This document shows, piece after piece, positions 1 to 7,042 of a DNA stretch of 64,000 nucleotides. The translations under genes were made by a program, and so were the position numbers. This DNA comes from Parvimonas sp035282405 (lineage in GTDB: Bacteria > Bacillota > Clostridia > Tissierellales > Peptoniphilaceae). Under the pieces are notes generated by a model. The model was not told where the DNA came from. It did not search any database and saw only the letters and a list, made by a program, of their open reading frames with translations. Location: the NCBI RefSeq assembly GCF_035282405.1, contig NZ_JAYKBP010000001.1, positions 248,001 through 312,000 on the forward strand, given 5' to 3'. Numbering within the stretch: position 1 is the first letter of the stretch; every line of letters begins with the position of its first letter.

Positions 1-348
1 CCCTACTTTTAATTCCATTAATGAAATCAAAAGATGACAAGGCAAAACTTGAATATTGTCCGATTCCATTGCAATATTGACAGCATTATCAACAACTTTC
101 TTTGCATTTTTTGATAATTTACTCGCTACATTAGAAAAATCTCCAAATCCTCTTTTATCTATCAAATAACTTTTTAATGAATTATAATTTGCCCCCGCAG
201 AAACAAGACATTCAGTCTCTCTACTATTAATTTTCAAAAATGCAAGTAATATATGTTCAGTTCCAATATAATCATCTTTTAAATAAAACGCTTCATTTAC
301 AGCATATCGGATAAATTCATCAACGCTTCTAATTACATTTTCATACAT
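1..348 (-). CDS. clpC: ClpC, Hsp100 AAA+ unfoldase, N-terminal part only
   Basis: The first 116 residues of a ClpC-type ATPase are present; the rest lies beyond the left edge. The protein starts MYENVIRSVDEFIRYAVNEA and continues with a Clp N-domain pattern (YIGTEHILLAFLK, then a second repeat ending VLPCHLLISLMELK). This double Clp-N domain is where ClpC binds adaptors such as McsB and arginine-phosphorylated substrates before feeding ClpP. The AAA+ modules are not visible. The ATG follows an AGGAG that overlaps the stop of the McsB-like gene, so it is the last gene of the ctsR operon seen here. Family assignment rests on the N-domain and the operon context. Confidence 0.9.
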   Translation of the reverse strand, partial: MYENVIRSVDEFIRYAVNEAFYLKDDYIGTEHILLAFLKINSRETECLVSAGANYNSLKSYLIDKRGFGDFSNVASKLSKNAKKVVDNAVNIAMESDNIQVLPCHLLISLMELKVG

Positions 349-361
349 AAAATCACTACTC

Positions 362-1339
362 CTATACTAATTTCAAAATCACATTTAAAAGCTCTTCTTC
401 TCTTTCTTCTTCATCTAAAAAAGTTGAACTTCTAACTGCCATAAGACATTCATACAATACCTTTATATCATAATCAACAATAAGCTCCAAACTTTGTAAT
501 AATATACAAAGAGAAATATATTTACTAACTACATAAGGATTTAAATTTTCTCTATTTATCATAATTTTTTTATATTTTTCAAATTTTTCTCTATAATAGT
601 CAGTTTTTATACCTAAAAGCTTTCTACGATTATCAATTTCCAAATTTACAATTTCTGTTATATATTTATCCATTTTTCTAATTGCAGAAAATTCGTCAGA
701 ATTCTGTTTATAAAATTCTGCAATATAAAAGTCTTCACAAAGTCCTATCATGGATAAAGAGTAAAACTTAATTCCCAAAATGTTCATTTTCTTTTCTAAA
801 AAATCGGTTGTTTTATAATATTTTAATGATGGAATATGTAAAACTCCAGTCATTTTTAATCCATTACCAACTAAGTTCACATCTTTAAAAACATATCCAA
901 AATTTGTATTAAAAGAAAATTTAAGTTTTTCATCTAAATCAGATTCTACCCCATAAGCAAAATTACCACATCTGAAAAAATTAACTCCTGGAAGTTTACC
1001 TGTTATCCTAAGATGTTCTTCAATATTTATATTAATAAATATAAATTCATCATCTCTTGAAGCAATGTATGAATTTTCCCTAAAAATATCATTTGAATCT
1101 ATAAAAAGCCCCTTATTATAATATTTCAAGATTTGCTTTCTTGAATTTACTTTTTCAAATGTAAATCTATCACTATAATATAATTTATAAAATGAAGAAC
1201 AAATTTTGTTATATAAATTAATTTCATCTTCAAAAGTTAACATATAATTAAATTTATATCCCTTTATATTTCTATAAACATCAACCTGACTAGAAAGAGA
1301 AACATATTTTTCGGATATTTTTCCCAGAAAACTACTCAT
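362..1339 (-). CDS. mcsB: McsB-like protein, probable catalytically dead arginine kinase homologue
   Basis: A 325-residue phosphagen-kinase-fold protein in the McsB position of the ctsR operon. McsB normally phosphorylates arginines of CtsR and misfolded proteins to mark them for ClpCP. Alignable landmarks are LSSQVDVYRN (LSSRIRLARN in Bacillus McsB), INIEEHLRITGKLPG (retained ExHxR region) and NLVGNGLKMTGVLHIPSL (CPTNVGTGLRASVMMHLP in Bacillus). The two nucleotide-binding arginines of the first motif are Gln and Asp here, the catalytic-site Cys is replaced, and the Arg of GLR is Lys. The protein is also about 30 residues shorter than typical. Its 5' end overlaps mcsA by 8 bases. Homology and context are firm; loss of kinase activity is inferred from the substitutions. 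An adaptor role for ClpC would remain possible. Confidence 0.78.
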   Translation of the reverse strand: MSSFLGKISEKYVSLSSQVDVYRNIKGYKFNYMLTFEDEINLYNKICSSFYKLYYSDRFTFEKVNSRKQILKYYNKGLFIDSNDIFRENSYIASRDDEFIFININIEEHLRITGKLPGVNFFRCGNFAYGVESDLDEKLKFSFNTNFGYVFKDVNLVGNGLKMTGVLHIPSLKYYKTTDFLEKKMNILGIKFYSLSMIGLCEDFYIAEFYKQNSDEFSAIRKMDKYITEIVNLEIDNRRKLLGIKTDYYREKFEKYKKIMINRENLNPYVVSKYISLCILLQSLELIVDYDIKVLYECLMAVRSSTFLDEEEREEELLNVILKLV

Positions 1340-1826
1340 TTATTCTCCTCCTAAGCTTTAAATTTTTCTTTTTTAAATCTTCAATTGTATTTTTTAAAAC
1401 TTCACATTTTACGAATTCTTCTGTCTCTATACTATGCTCCAACTCTCTTTCCAAATCTGAAATTTTTATTTCATTTTTAAAAAACGCATTGGTATATTCT
1501 GGTCTTTTTCCTTTATATTTTTTAAAATCATTACATAATAGCATTTTAATAAAATTCGAATAAACAAGTGTAGGTTTTACTTTCTTGTTTTCTATTAGTT
1601 TATATATTGTTTCAAAACAGCATGGACAAACAGTTAAATTTGTGTTAATCATTTCTTTTACAGAAGTTTTACATTTCCTACATTTAACATTTGAATTAGA
1701 AATCTGACCTTTAAAATTACAAAAAAGCTCATCTTTTTCATCAGATTTTAACGAATTAAATAAATTGTCATATTCAAAATCTGATATTTCTTTTTCATAA
1801 CTAATTGTTGCAATTTTTTTACTCAT
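1332..1826 (-). CDS. mcsA: McsA-like zinc-finger/UVR-domain protein
   Basis: A 164-residue protein with one zinc knuckle (C49-x2-C52 and C67-x2-C70) and a C-terminal UVR coiled segment at about residues 122-156, the layout of McsA, the activator of the McsB arginine kinase and modulator of CtsR. Canonical McsA carries two four-cysteine clusters; here the N-terminal cluster is missing and residues 1-40 look unrelated, so the protein is degenerate in step with its McsB partner. It overlaps ctsR and mcsB by 8 bases each, which implies translational coupling. Identification depends on the UVR domain, the CxxC pairs and the fixed gene order. Confidence 0.8.
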   Translation of the reverse strand: MSKKIATISYEKEISDFEYDNLFNSLKSDEKDELFCNFKGQISNSNVKCRKCKTSVKEMINTNLTVCPCCFETIYKLIENKKVKPTLVYSNFIKMLLCNDFKKYKGKRPEYTNAFFKNEIKISDLERELEHSIETEEFVKCEVLKNTIEDLKKKNLKLRRRINE

Positions 1827-2283
1827 TTTTCCTCCCGAATGAATATAGAATATTTAACAATATATTTGATCTTAAATTATCTTTTGTTTTAGCATCTATG
1901 CAAAGCGAATTATCACTTATAGCATGTAAAATAATAAATCTTTCTCTTTTTGTAATATATCCTAATTCAAATATTCTATCTATAATTCTTCGACCTTCAT
2001 TAAAAGTTATCGTATTTTGTTCTAAATACTCAATAACTGAATTAAAAAATACATCTTCATTTAAAAGAGTTGAGATTTTAATGTAACCACTACCTCCACG
2101 ATGACTTTCAATGTAATATCCATTTGTAGAAGAAAATCTTGTTGTTAAAACATAATTTATTTGAGATGGAGCACAAGAAAACTTACTCGCTAAATCATTT
2201 CTGCCTATCTCAATAATTCCATTTTCTGAATTTTCTAACATTTCTTTCAAAAATTTTTCTATAATATCACTAATACCTGCCAA
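1819..2283 (-). CDS. ctsR: CtsR, class III stress gene repressor
   Basis: A 154-residue winged-helix repressor that binds tandem GGTCAAA heptads and shuts off clp genes at normal temperature. The N-terminal half has the expected helix-turn-helix (LASKFSCAPSQINYVLTTRF, residues 31-50) followed by the glycine-rich wing ESHRGGSGYIKI (59-70), the CtsR signature that reads DNA and senses heat. The C-terminal half is the dimer and McsB-interaction domain. First gene of the operon; the ATG is preceded by AGGAGG embedded in a CtsR operator, so the gene is very probably autoregulated. Confidence 0.95.
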   Translation of the reverse strand: MAGISDIIEKFLKEMLENSENGIIEIGRNDLASKFSCAPSQINYVLTTRFSSTNGYYIESHRGGSGYIKISTLLNEDVFFNSVIEYLEQNTITFNEGRRIIDRIFELGYITKRERFIILHAISDNSLCIDAKTKDNLRSNILLNILYSFGRKNE

Positions 2284-2293
2284 AAGAACACCT

Positions 2294-2324
2294 CCTGACC
2301 TACTTTGACCTTTTCTATATTATA
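2294..2324 (-). promoter_or_regulatory. ctsR operon promoter -10 and CtsR operator
   Basis: On the minus strand GGTCAAAGTAGGTCAGG (2310 down to 2294) matches the CtsR consensus of two heptads separated by 3 bases; the first heptad is perfect, the second has 5 of 7. It overlaps the ctsR Shine-Dalgarno and lies just downstream of a TATAAT (2324-2319). No convincing -35 is visible. Repressor binding here would block early transcription. Confidence 0.8.
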
Positions 2325-2533
2325 CCCAATGAATAACAATATTTTACATTTTAAAATAATCTCATTACAATTTTTACTAATCTTTATAGATTAAATAAAA
2401 ATTTATAATTTATTCGAAAAAAGTTTTTTATATAATATAATATTATATTGTTTTATCTATTAAATTATTTTGATTTTTTTTATCAAAAGTTAATTTTTTG
2501 TCAAAAAAATCTATGTGAATACTAAAATTTGTA

Positions 2534-2562
2534 TTGACAATGTTCAAATGTAGGTTTATAAT
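2534..2562 (+). promoter_or_regulatory. strong sigma-A promoter of the adh pseudogene
   Basis: Perfect TTGACA (2534-2539) and TATAAT (2557-2562) separated by 17 bases, followed by an AAAGAAGG ribosome binding site ahead of a GTG start at 2612. An intact consensus promoter in front of an interrupted gene suggests recent inactivation. Confidence 0.85.
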
Positions 2563-2611
2563 ATTTCTGCAATATTTATTATTGTAAAAATATTAAAGAA
2601 GGTTTTTTATT

Positions 2612-3667
2612 GTGAAAGGTTTTGCAATGAAAAAAATTGGGGAAATTGGTTGGATTGAAAAAGAAGAACCATTTTGTGGTCCTATGGATGCTTTAGTTAA
2701 ACCATTAGCCCTATCACCTTGCACTTCAGATGTACATACTGTTTGAGAAGGTGCTATTGGTGATAGAAAAGATATGATTTTAGGTCATGAAGGTTGTGGT
2801 GTTGTTGTTAAAGTTGGTGAATTAGTAAAAGATTTTAAAATTGGAGACAGAGTTATGGTCGCAGCTATAACTCCTGATTGGAATTCTTTAGAAGCACAAG
2901 GTGGTTTTGGTATGCATTCTGGAGGGATGCTTGCTGGTTGGAAATTTTCAAACTTTAAAGATGGTGTTTTTGGAGAAGTTTTCCATGTGAATGATGCAGA
3001 TGGAAATCTTGCACATTTGCCTGATGAAATTTCTCCATAAGAAGCATGTATGCTTTCTGATATGGTTCCTACAGGTTTCCACGGAGTTGAACTTGCTGAT
3101 GTTCAATTTGGAGATACTGTATTAGTTGTTGGAATTGGACCTGTTGGTCTTATGGCAGTTGCTGGTGCTAATTTAAGAGGAGCATCTAGAATAATTTGTG
3201 TCGGTACAAGAGAAATATGTAAACAAGTTGCTAAGGGATATGGTGCAACTGATTTCATAGGATATAAGGACGGTTCTATAGATGAACAAGTTTTAAAACT
3301 AACAAATGGTGTTGGTGTTGATAAAGCTATAATAGCAGGTGGTGGAGTTGAAACTTTTGAACCTGTAATAAAATGTTTAAAACCAGGTGGAAAAATTGGT
3401 AATGTAAATTATTTAGGTTCAGGTACTTATGTCAATATCCCACGTATTGAATGGGGTGTTGGTATGGGACATAAACAAATTCTAGGTGGACTTATGCCTG
3501 GCGGTCGTTTACGTTTAGAAAAACTTGCATCACTTATTGCATGTGGAAAATTAGATGTTAAACCTTTATTAACTCATAAATTTAAAGGATTTGAACATGT
3601 TGAAGATGCTTTATTGTTAATGAAAGATAAACCTGCTGATTTAATTAAACCAGTGGTTGTTCTTTAG
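2612..3667 (+). pseudogene. adh: NADP-dependent secondary alcohol dehydrogenase, zinc type, with two in-frame stop codons
   Basis: One continuous 352-codon frame, the exact length of Thermoanaerobacter brockii/Clostridium beijerinckii-type isopropanol dehydrogenase, interrupted only by TGA at 2744-2746 and TAA at 3038-3040. Everything else is conserved: start VKGFAMKKIGEIGWIEKEEP, catalytic-zinc ligands in PCTSD and GHE, HSGGMLAGWKFSN, GIGPVGLMAVAGA (Rossmann glycine motif), and the C-terminus DLIKPVVVL. The TGA falls at a position that is aromatic in relatives (HTVF or HTVW), one base from TGG; the TAA falls at a variable position in a loop before ACMLSDM, one base from GAA or CAA. Four other Trp codons are TGG. 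There are no frameshifts. Read as standard code this is a young pseudogene or contains sequencing errors; stop readthrough is the less likely alternative. Internal restarts at 2774 and 3050 would give only fragments. Confidence 0.88.
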
Positions 3668-3690
3668 TCAAAAATTAAATTATAAATTTG

Positions 3691-3709
3691 GGGGGAGTTA
3701 AACTCCCCC
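3691..3709 (+). other. GC-rich hairpin after adh
   Basis: GGGGGAGT and ACTCCCCC form a perfect 8-bp stem with a 3-base loop, 24 bases after the adh stop. The following sequence is ATATTAATTATT, not a true U-tract, so it may be a weak terminator or an mRNA 3'-end stabiliser ahead of the CobW gene. Confidence 0.6.
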
Positions 3710-3729
3710 ATATTAATTATTGGAGTAAT

Positions 3730-4683
3730 ATGAAAATACTAATTATATCTGGATTTTTAGGTTCAGGAAAAACTACTTTTATAAAAGAAATGGTTAAAAA
3801 AACAAAAAAACAATTCGTAATTGTTGAAAATGAATTTGGAAAACTTGGTTTAGATGGAAACCTAATAAAAGAAAATTTTAATAATGAAGAAATAAAAATT
3901 TGGGAATTAACAGAAGGTTGTATATGTTGTTCATTAAATTTAGATTTTACACATTCTATATTAACAATAGCAAACACTATAAATCCTGAATATTTGATAG
4001 TAGAACCAAGTGGAGTTGCTATGCTAAGCAATATAATAGAACAACTATCGAAAATATGCTATGAAAATATAGTACTACTATCCCCCATAGTGATTATAGA
4101 TGCAAATAACTTTAAAAATAATTTAGAAAATTACTCTGAGTATTTCTTAGACCAGCTAAATAATTCTTCAAAAGTAATTTTAAGTAAATCAGAAAATTTG
4201 TCAGAAGTAGAATTTTCTAATATTAAAAACGAACTAGAGATAAATCGAAAATTAGTAAATTTCAATCTAACACATTATTCAAATTGGACAAAACAAGATT
4301 GGGAGAACTTATTTAATAATGAATATTCTATAAAAAAAGATCACAAAGGCGAATTAAAAGTAGTATTTAATAAAATAGAAATAGACAAAGAACAAATACT
4401 TGAAAATATTTCTTTACTAAATATAAAAATAAAAAATATTCCTGAATTAATTTTTAAATTAAACGTATTAATGTCTAAACAATTAGGAAGTATTGTGAGA
4501 GCAAAAGGATATTTTAACATAAAAGATTTTTGGTTTAAATTTGATTTAGTAAATAATAATTATGAGATATGTGGATGCAATCCAATGGAAGATTCAAGAG
4601 TTGTAATAATAGGAAAAAAATTAAATAAAAAATACATACATCAAATTTTTAACAAAAATAATTTTAAAAAATTAAATTCTTAA
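3730..4683 (+). CDS. CobW/YciC-family GTPase, putative metallochaperone
   Basis: A 317-residue G3E-family GTPase. Visible motifs are Walker A SGFLGSGKTTF (residues 7-17), ENEFGKLGLDG, the metal-binding ECICC-type signature GCICC with C64, C66 and C67, VEPSGV (Walker B/switch region), SKSE in place of the guanine-specificity motif, and a short CobW C-terminal domain. Such proteins load zinc or other metals into client enzymes at the cost of GTP. I start at the ATG with GGAG five bases upstream rather than at an upstream in-frame codon lying before the hairpin. It sits just after the zinc-dependent adh on the same strand; a shared metal theme is possible but unproven, and no Zur box is evident. 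Confidence 0.85.
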   Translation: MKILIISGFLGSGKTTFIKEMVKKTKKQFVIVENEFGKLGLDGNLIKENFNNEEIKIWELTEGCICCSLNLDFTHSILTIANTINPEYLIVEPSGVAMLSNIIEQLSKICYENIVLLSPIVIIDANNFKNNLENYSEYFLDQLNNSSKVILSKSENLSEVEFSNIKNELEINRKLVNFNLTHYSNWTKQDWENLFNNEYSIKKDHKGELKVVFNKIEIDKEQILENISLLNIKIKNIPELIFKLNVLMSKQLGSIVRAKGYFNIKDFWFKFDLVNNNYEICGCNPMEDSRVVIIGKKLNKKYIHQIFNKNNFKKLNS

Positions 4684-4697
4684 TAAAATATATGTAT

Positions 4698-4739
4698 ACT
4701 GCATCCATTTCTTATATCAAAAATTTTGGATGCAGTTTT
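4698..4739 (+). terminator. intrinsic terminator after the CobW gene
   Basis: ACTGCATCC pairs with GGATGCAGT across a 21-base loop and is followed by TTTTC. Placement just after the gene supports the call; the loop is long. Confidence 0.6.
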
Positions 4740-4798
4740 CTCCACAATTTTAGCTATTAAATAAAAAATACTTATATAAATTCAACTTATCTCAAATA

Positions 4799-5173
4799 TT
4801 ATCCAACAGCAGTCATTACTTTCCCGATATAATAAATTCCATAAACTAATGCTCCAACAAACAATAGTCTAAACAAAGAAAACAAAGAAAGAGAAAAATA
4901 TTTCTTTTTTTCTTTTGTATCTCTATTAAAACTTAAAATAAAAGTACAAAACTTACATACTGCACTTATTATGAATATAATTAATCCAAATCTAAAAATA
5001 ATTCCTAGCATAAAAAAGCCTATTTTATAGTTTCCCAGTCCAAATGCAAATCCTATTACAAAACACAATAATAGAAATATATCTAAAGCTATAGAACCCC
5101 AAAGTAAAATTTTCATCAATTTTTCTCTATCATTTATAAATTTTTTCATAAATTCAACATTTTTGTTTCCCAT
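4799..5173 (-). CDS. small multi-pass membrane protein of unknown function
   Basis: I do not recognise this 124-residue protein. It begins MGNKNVEFMKKFINDREKL, then has three hydrophobic stretches: ILLWGSIALDIFLLLCFVIG, a longer one around IGFFMLGIIFRFGLIIFIIS, and LSLFSLFRLLFVGALVYGIY. The middle stretch may span the membrane twice. Loops are lysine-rich (NRDTKEKKKY). The ATG is chosen because GGTG lies eight bases upstream; a TTG four codons earlier overlaps that site. It stands alone between two terminators facing it from either side. No signal peptide or catalytic motif is visible. Confidence 0.6.
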   Translation of the reverse strand: MGNKNVEFMKKFINDREKLMKILLWGSIALDIFLLLCFVIGFAFGLGNYKIGFFMLGIIFRFGLIIFIISAVCKFCTFILSFNRDTKEKKKYFSLSLFSLFRLLFVGALVYGIYYIGKVMTAVG

Positions 5174-5288
5174 ACTTATCACCAAAATATTTTTATAAAA
5201 TTATGCTGATTATACAATATATATTTTCTATATCCAATTATAGAACATTCCATTATAGAAAGCATATAACTTAGTTTTATAATATCAC

Positions 5289-5317
5289 AAAAAACAACGG
5301 GATTTTATCACCCGTTG
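5289..5317 (-). terminator. intrinsic terminator of the polA-coaE/slt operon
   Basis: On the minus strand CAACGGG pairs with CCCGTTG around a 9-base loop and is followed by TTTTTTG, 25 bases after the stop of the fusion gene. Confidence 0.85.
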
Positions 5318-5341
5318 ATCTTTGAATTCATACTATTTTAT

Positions 5342-7042
5342 TTAAAAGTTTCTAAAAATATATCTAACTGTATTTTTCACATTATCTATAAATTTAGCAA
5401 ATCCTTTTGTTTTTTTAGTTGGAAATTCCTTTCCATATAAAATTTCATAAGCTTTTAGTGCTTTATTTACTTTTTTTACATAGTTCTTGGCCTCTGCAGA
5501 AGGAATATTGTATAGAGTAACCCCATCACTAGAGTATTTAGAATCCTTTAACCAAGTATTTACATTTCCTATTCCACCATTGTATGCTGCATAAACTGTA
5601 TTCATATTACTAAAATTTTGCATTAAATATTTTAAATAATATGTTCCTATTTTTACATTAGTTTCAGGATCGTTTAAGTCTAATGAATTCACATCAATAT
5701 TTAATAACTTTGCGACATGTTTAGCAGTATCCGGTAGAACTTGCATTAAACCTTTAGCATTAACTTTACTTACTGCATCGCTCTTGAAATTACTTTCAAC
5801 TCTCATAATGGCTAAAACCACTTTAGGATCTACTCCATATTCACTAGAATATTTTTGAATTTCTTCAATATAACTTATAGGATAATTCTGTCCACCATAA
5901 TAAACTGCACCCAAAAATAAAGCTTTACATATAATTATCACAGTTATTAAAGTTAACAATACTTTTTTCCATTTTTTCATCTTTTTCCTTTTCTTACCTT
6001 TATCATTTGTAGTTTCTTCTATATTTTCTTCATTAGTAGTATCTGAATTAATACTATCTTTTAAAGATTCAGTATTATCCATTTGATTATCATGTAAAGC
6101 ACTTAAATCAGTTAATTTCGTTTTTTCCACTTCTGATGAATTTTGATTTTCTAAATCTTTTAAATCAACACTTTCTGTACTTTGATTTTGGAAAAATGCC
6201 GGTTGTACAAATTCACCTAAGTGTTCCTCACTATTACTTAAATCTTTACTTTCAGCAAAACCATCATAAGACTCATCAGTGTTGTTTTTAGCTTTTAATT
6301 CTTCTTCGGATACTTTTCTAAACGATCCAGTATCTCCATTACTATCCTCACTATTTTCTTCAATATCTTCTGATTCATTTTCTTTTTTGTTTTTCTTAAA
6401 TCTTCCAAAAAATCCTGATTTTTTTTCTTCATTAATACAACTATTTTTAAAGAATAAATCAACTTTATCTTTTAGCTCCTCAAAATCACCATTATTTTCA
6501 ACAGATAAAATATCATAGCTTTCATTTTCAAACTCAGATTGTATCTCCATAATTCTATGGGCAACATCTTCAGTCATTCCCTTTCTTTCCATTAGCCTTT
6601 TAAATCTAACTTCATCACTAGCTGTTATATTCCACACTTCATCAATATCAATTAGTTTTTCTAATCTGGCTATTGATTCATTTAATAGTGGAATTTGTAA
6701 AAATACAACATCTGATTCAGATTTTTTAGCAAAATCAACCATGTTTTTTAGAATGACAGGATGAGTTAAAAAATTAAGCTTTTCTCTATTTTCATCATTT
6801 AATAAAACTGTTCTTCTTAACTTTGATTTTGAAATATTACCTTTTTCATTTAAAATGATATCTCCAAACTCTTTTACTAAAACTTTATAAAGTTCTGCCC
6901 CTCTCTTATACAATTCTTTTATTTGATCATCAGCATCTAAAACTAAATACTTCTCATTTCTTTTTTTAATTAACTCAGCTAAGCTACTCTTACCGCTGGC
7001 AATCTGTCCTGTTATAACAATAAATTTTTTATTTCGACTCAT
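5342..7042 (-). CDS. coaE: dephospho-CoA kinase fused to a membrane-anchored lytic transglycosylase
   Basis: A single 566-residue frame with two normally separate enzymes. Residues 1-200 are CoaE, the last step of coenzyme A synthesis (ATP plus dephospho-CoA): Walker A GQIASGKSS (12-20), LDADDQIKELY, LTHPVI, IPLLNE. Residues 205-350 are an acidic, Ser/Asn/Glu-rich disordered linker. KGKKRKKMKKWKK then precedes one membrane helix (about 361-383), giving a cytoplasmic N-terminus and external C-terminus. Residues 390-540 are an SLT lytic transglycosylase domain with RVESNF (catalytic Glu near 416), GLMQV and AAYNGG, which cleaves peptidoglycan glycan strands. The start with GGGAG upstream overlaps the polA end by 14 bases. 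coaE and slt genes are often neighbours after polA in Clostridia, so fusion by loss of an intervening stop is a plausible origin. Confidence 0.88.
   Translation of the reverse strand: MSRNKKFIVITGQIASGKSSLAELIKKRNEKYLVLDADDQIKELYKRGAELYKVLVKEFGDIILNEKGNISKSKLRRTVLLNDENREKLNFLTHPVILKNMVDFAKKSESDVVFLQIPLLNESIARLEKLIDIDEVWNITASDEVRFKRLMERKGMTEDVAHRIMEIQSEFENESYDILSVENNGDFEELKDKVDLFFKNSCINEEKKSGFFGRFKKNKKENESEDIEENSEDSNGDTGSFRKVSEEELKAKNNTDESYDGFAESKDLSNSEEHLGEFVQPAFFQNQSTESVDLKDLENQNSSEVEKTKLTDLSALHDNQMDNTESLKDSINSDTTNEENIEETTNDKGKKRKKMKKWKKVLLTLITVIIICKALFLGAVYYGGQNYPISYIEEIQKYSSEYGVDPKVVLAIMRVESNFKSDAVSKVNAKGLMQVLPDTAKHVAKLLNIDVNSLDLNDPETNVKIGTYYLKYLMQNFSNMNTVYAAYNGGIGNVNTWLKDSKYSSDGVTLYNIPSAEAKNYVKKVNKALKAYEILYGKEFPTKKTKGFAKFIDNVKNTVRYIFRNF

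Larger units (their letters stand above)
2284..2611. other. divergent intergenic region between ctsR and the adh pseudogene
   Basis: This gene-free stretch contains the CtsR operator and -10 on one side and the adh promoter on the other. The middle part, about 2350-2530, is very AT-rich with poly-T runs; no gene or strong hairpin is seen there. Confidence 0.7.

Noticed and set aside
2744..3040. Recoding: TGA as Trp or selenocysteine, or TAA as Gln, in the adh frame
   Set aside because: All other Trp codons in this frame are TGG, the rest of the window uses TGA and TAA as stops, the position is not a Cys in relatives, and no SECIS-like hairpin directly follows. Two nonsense mutations are simpler.
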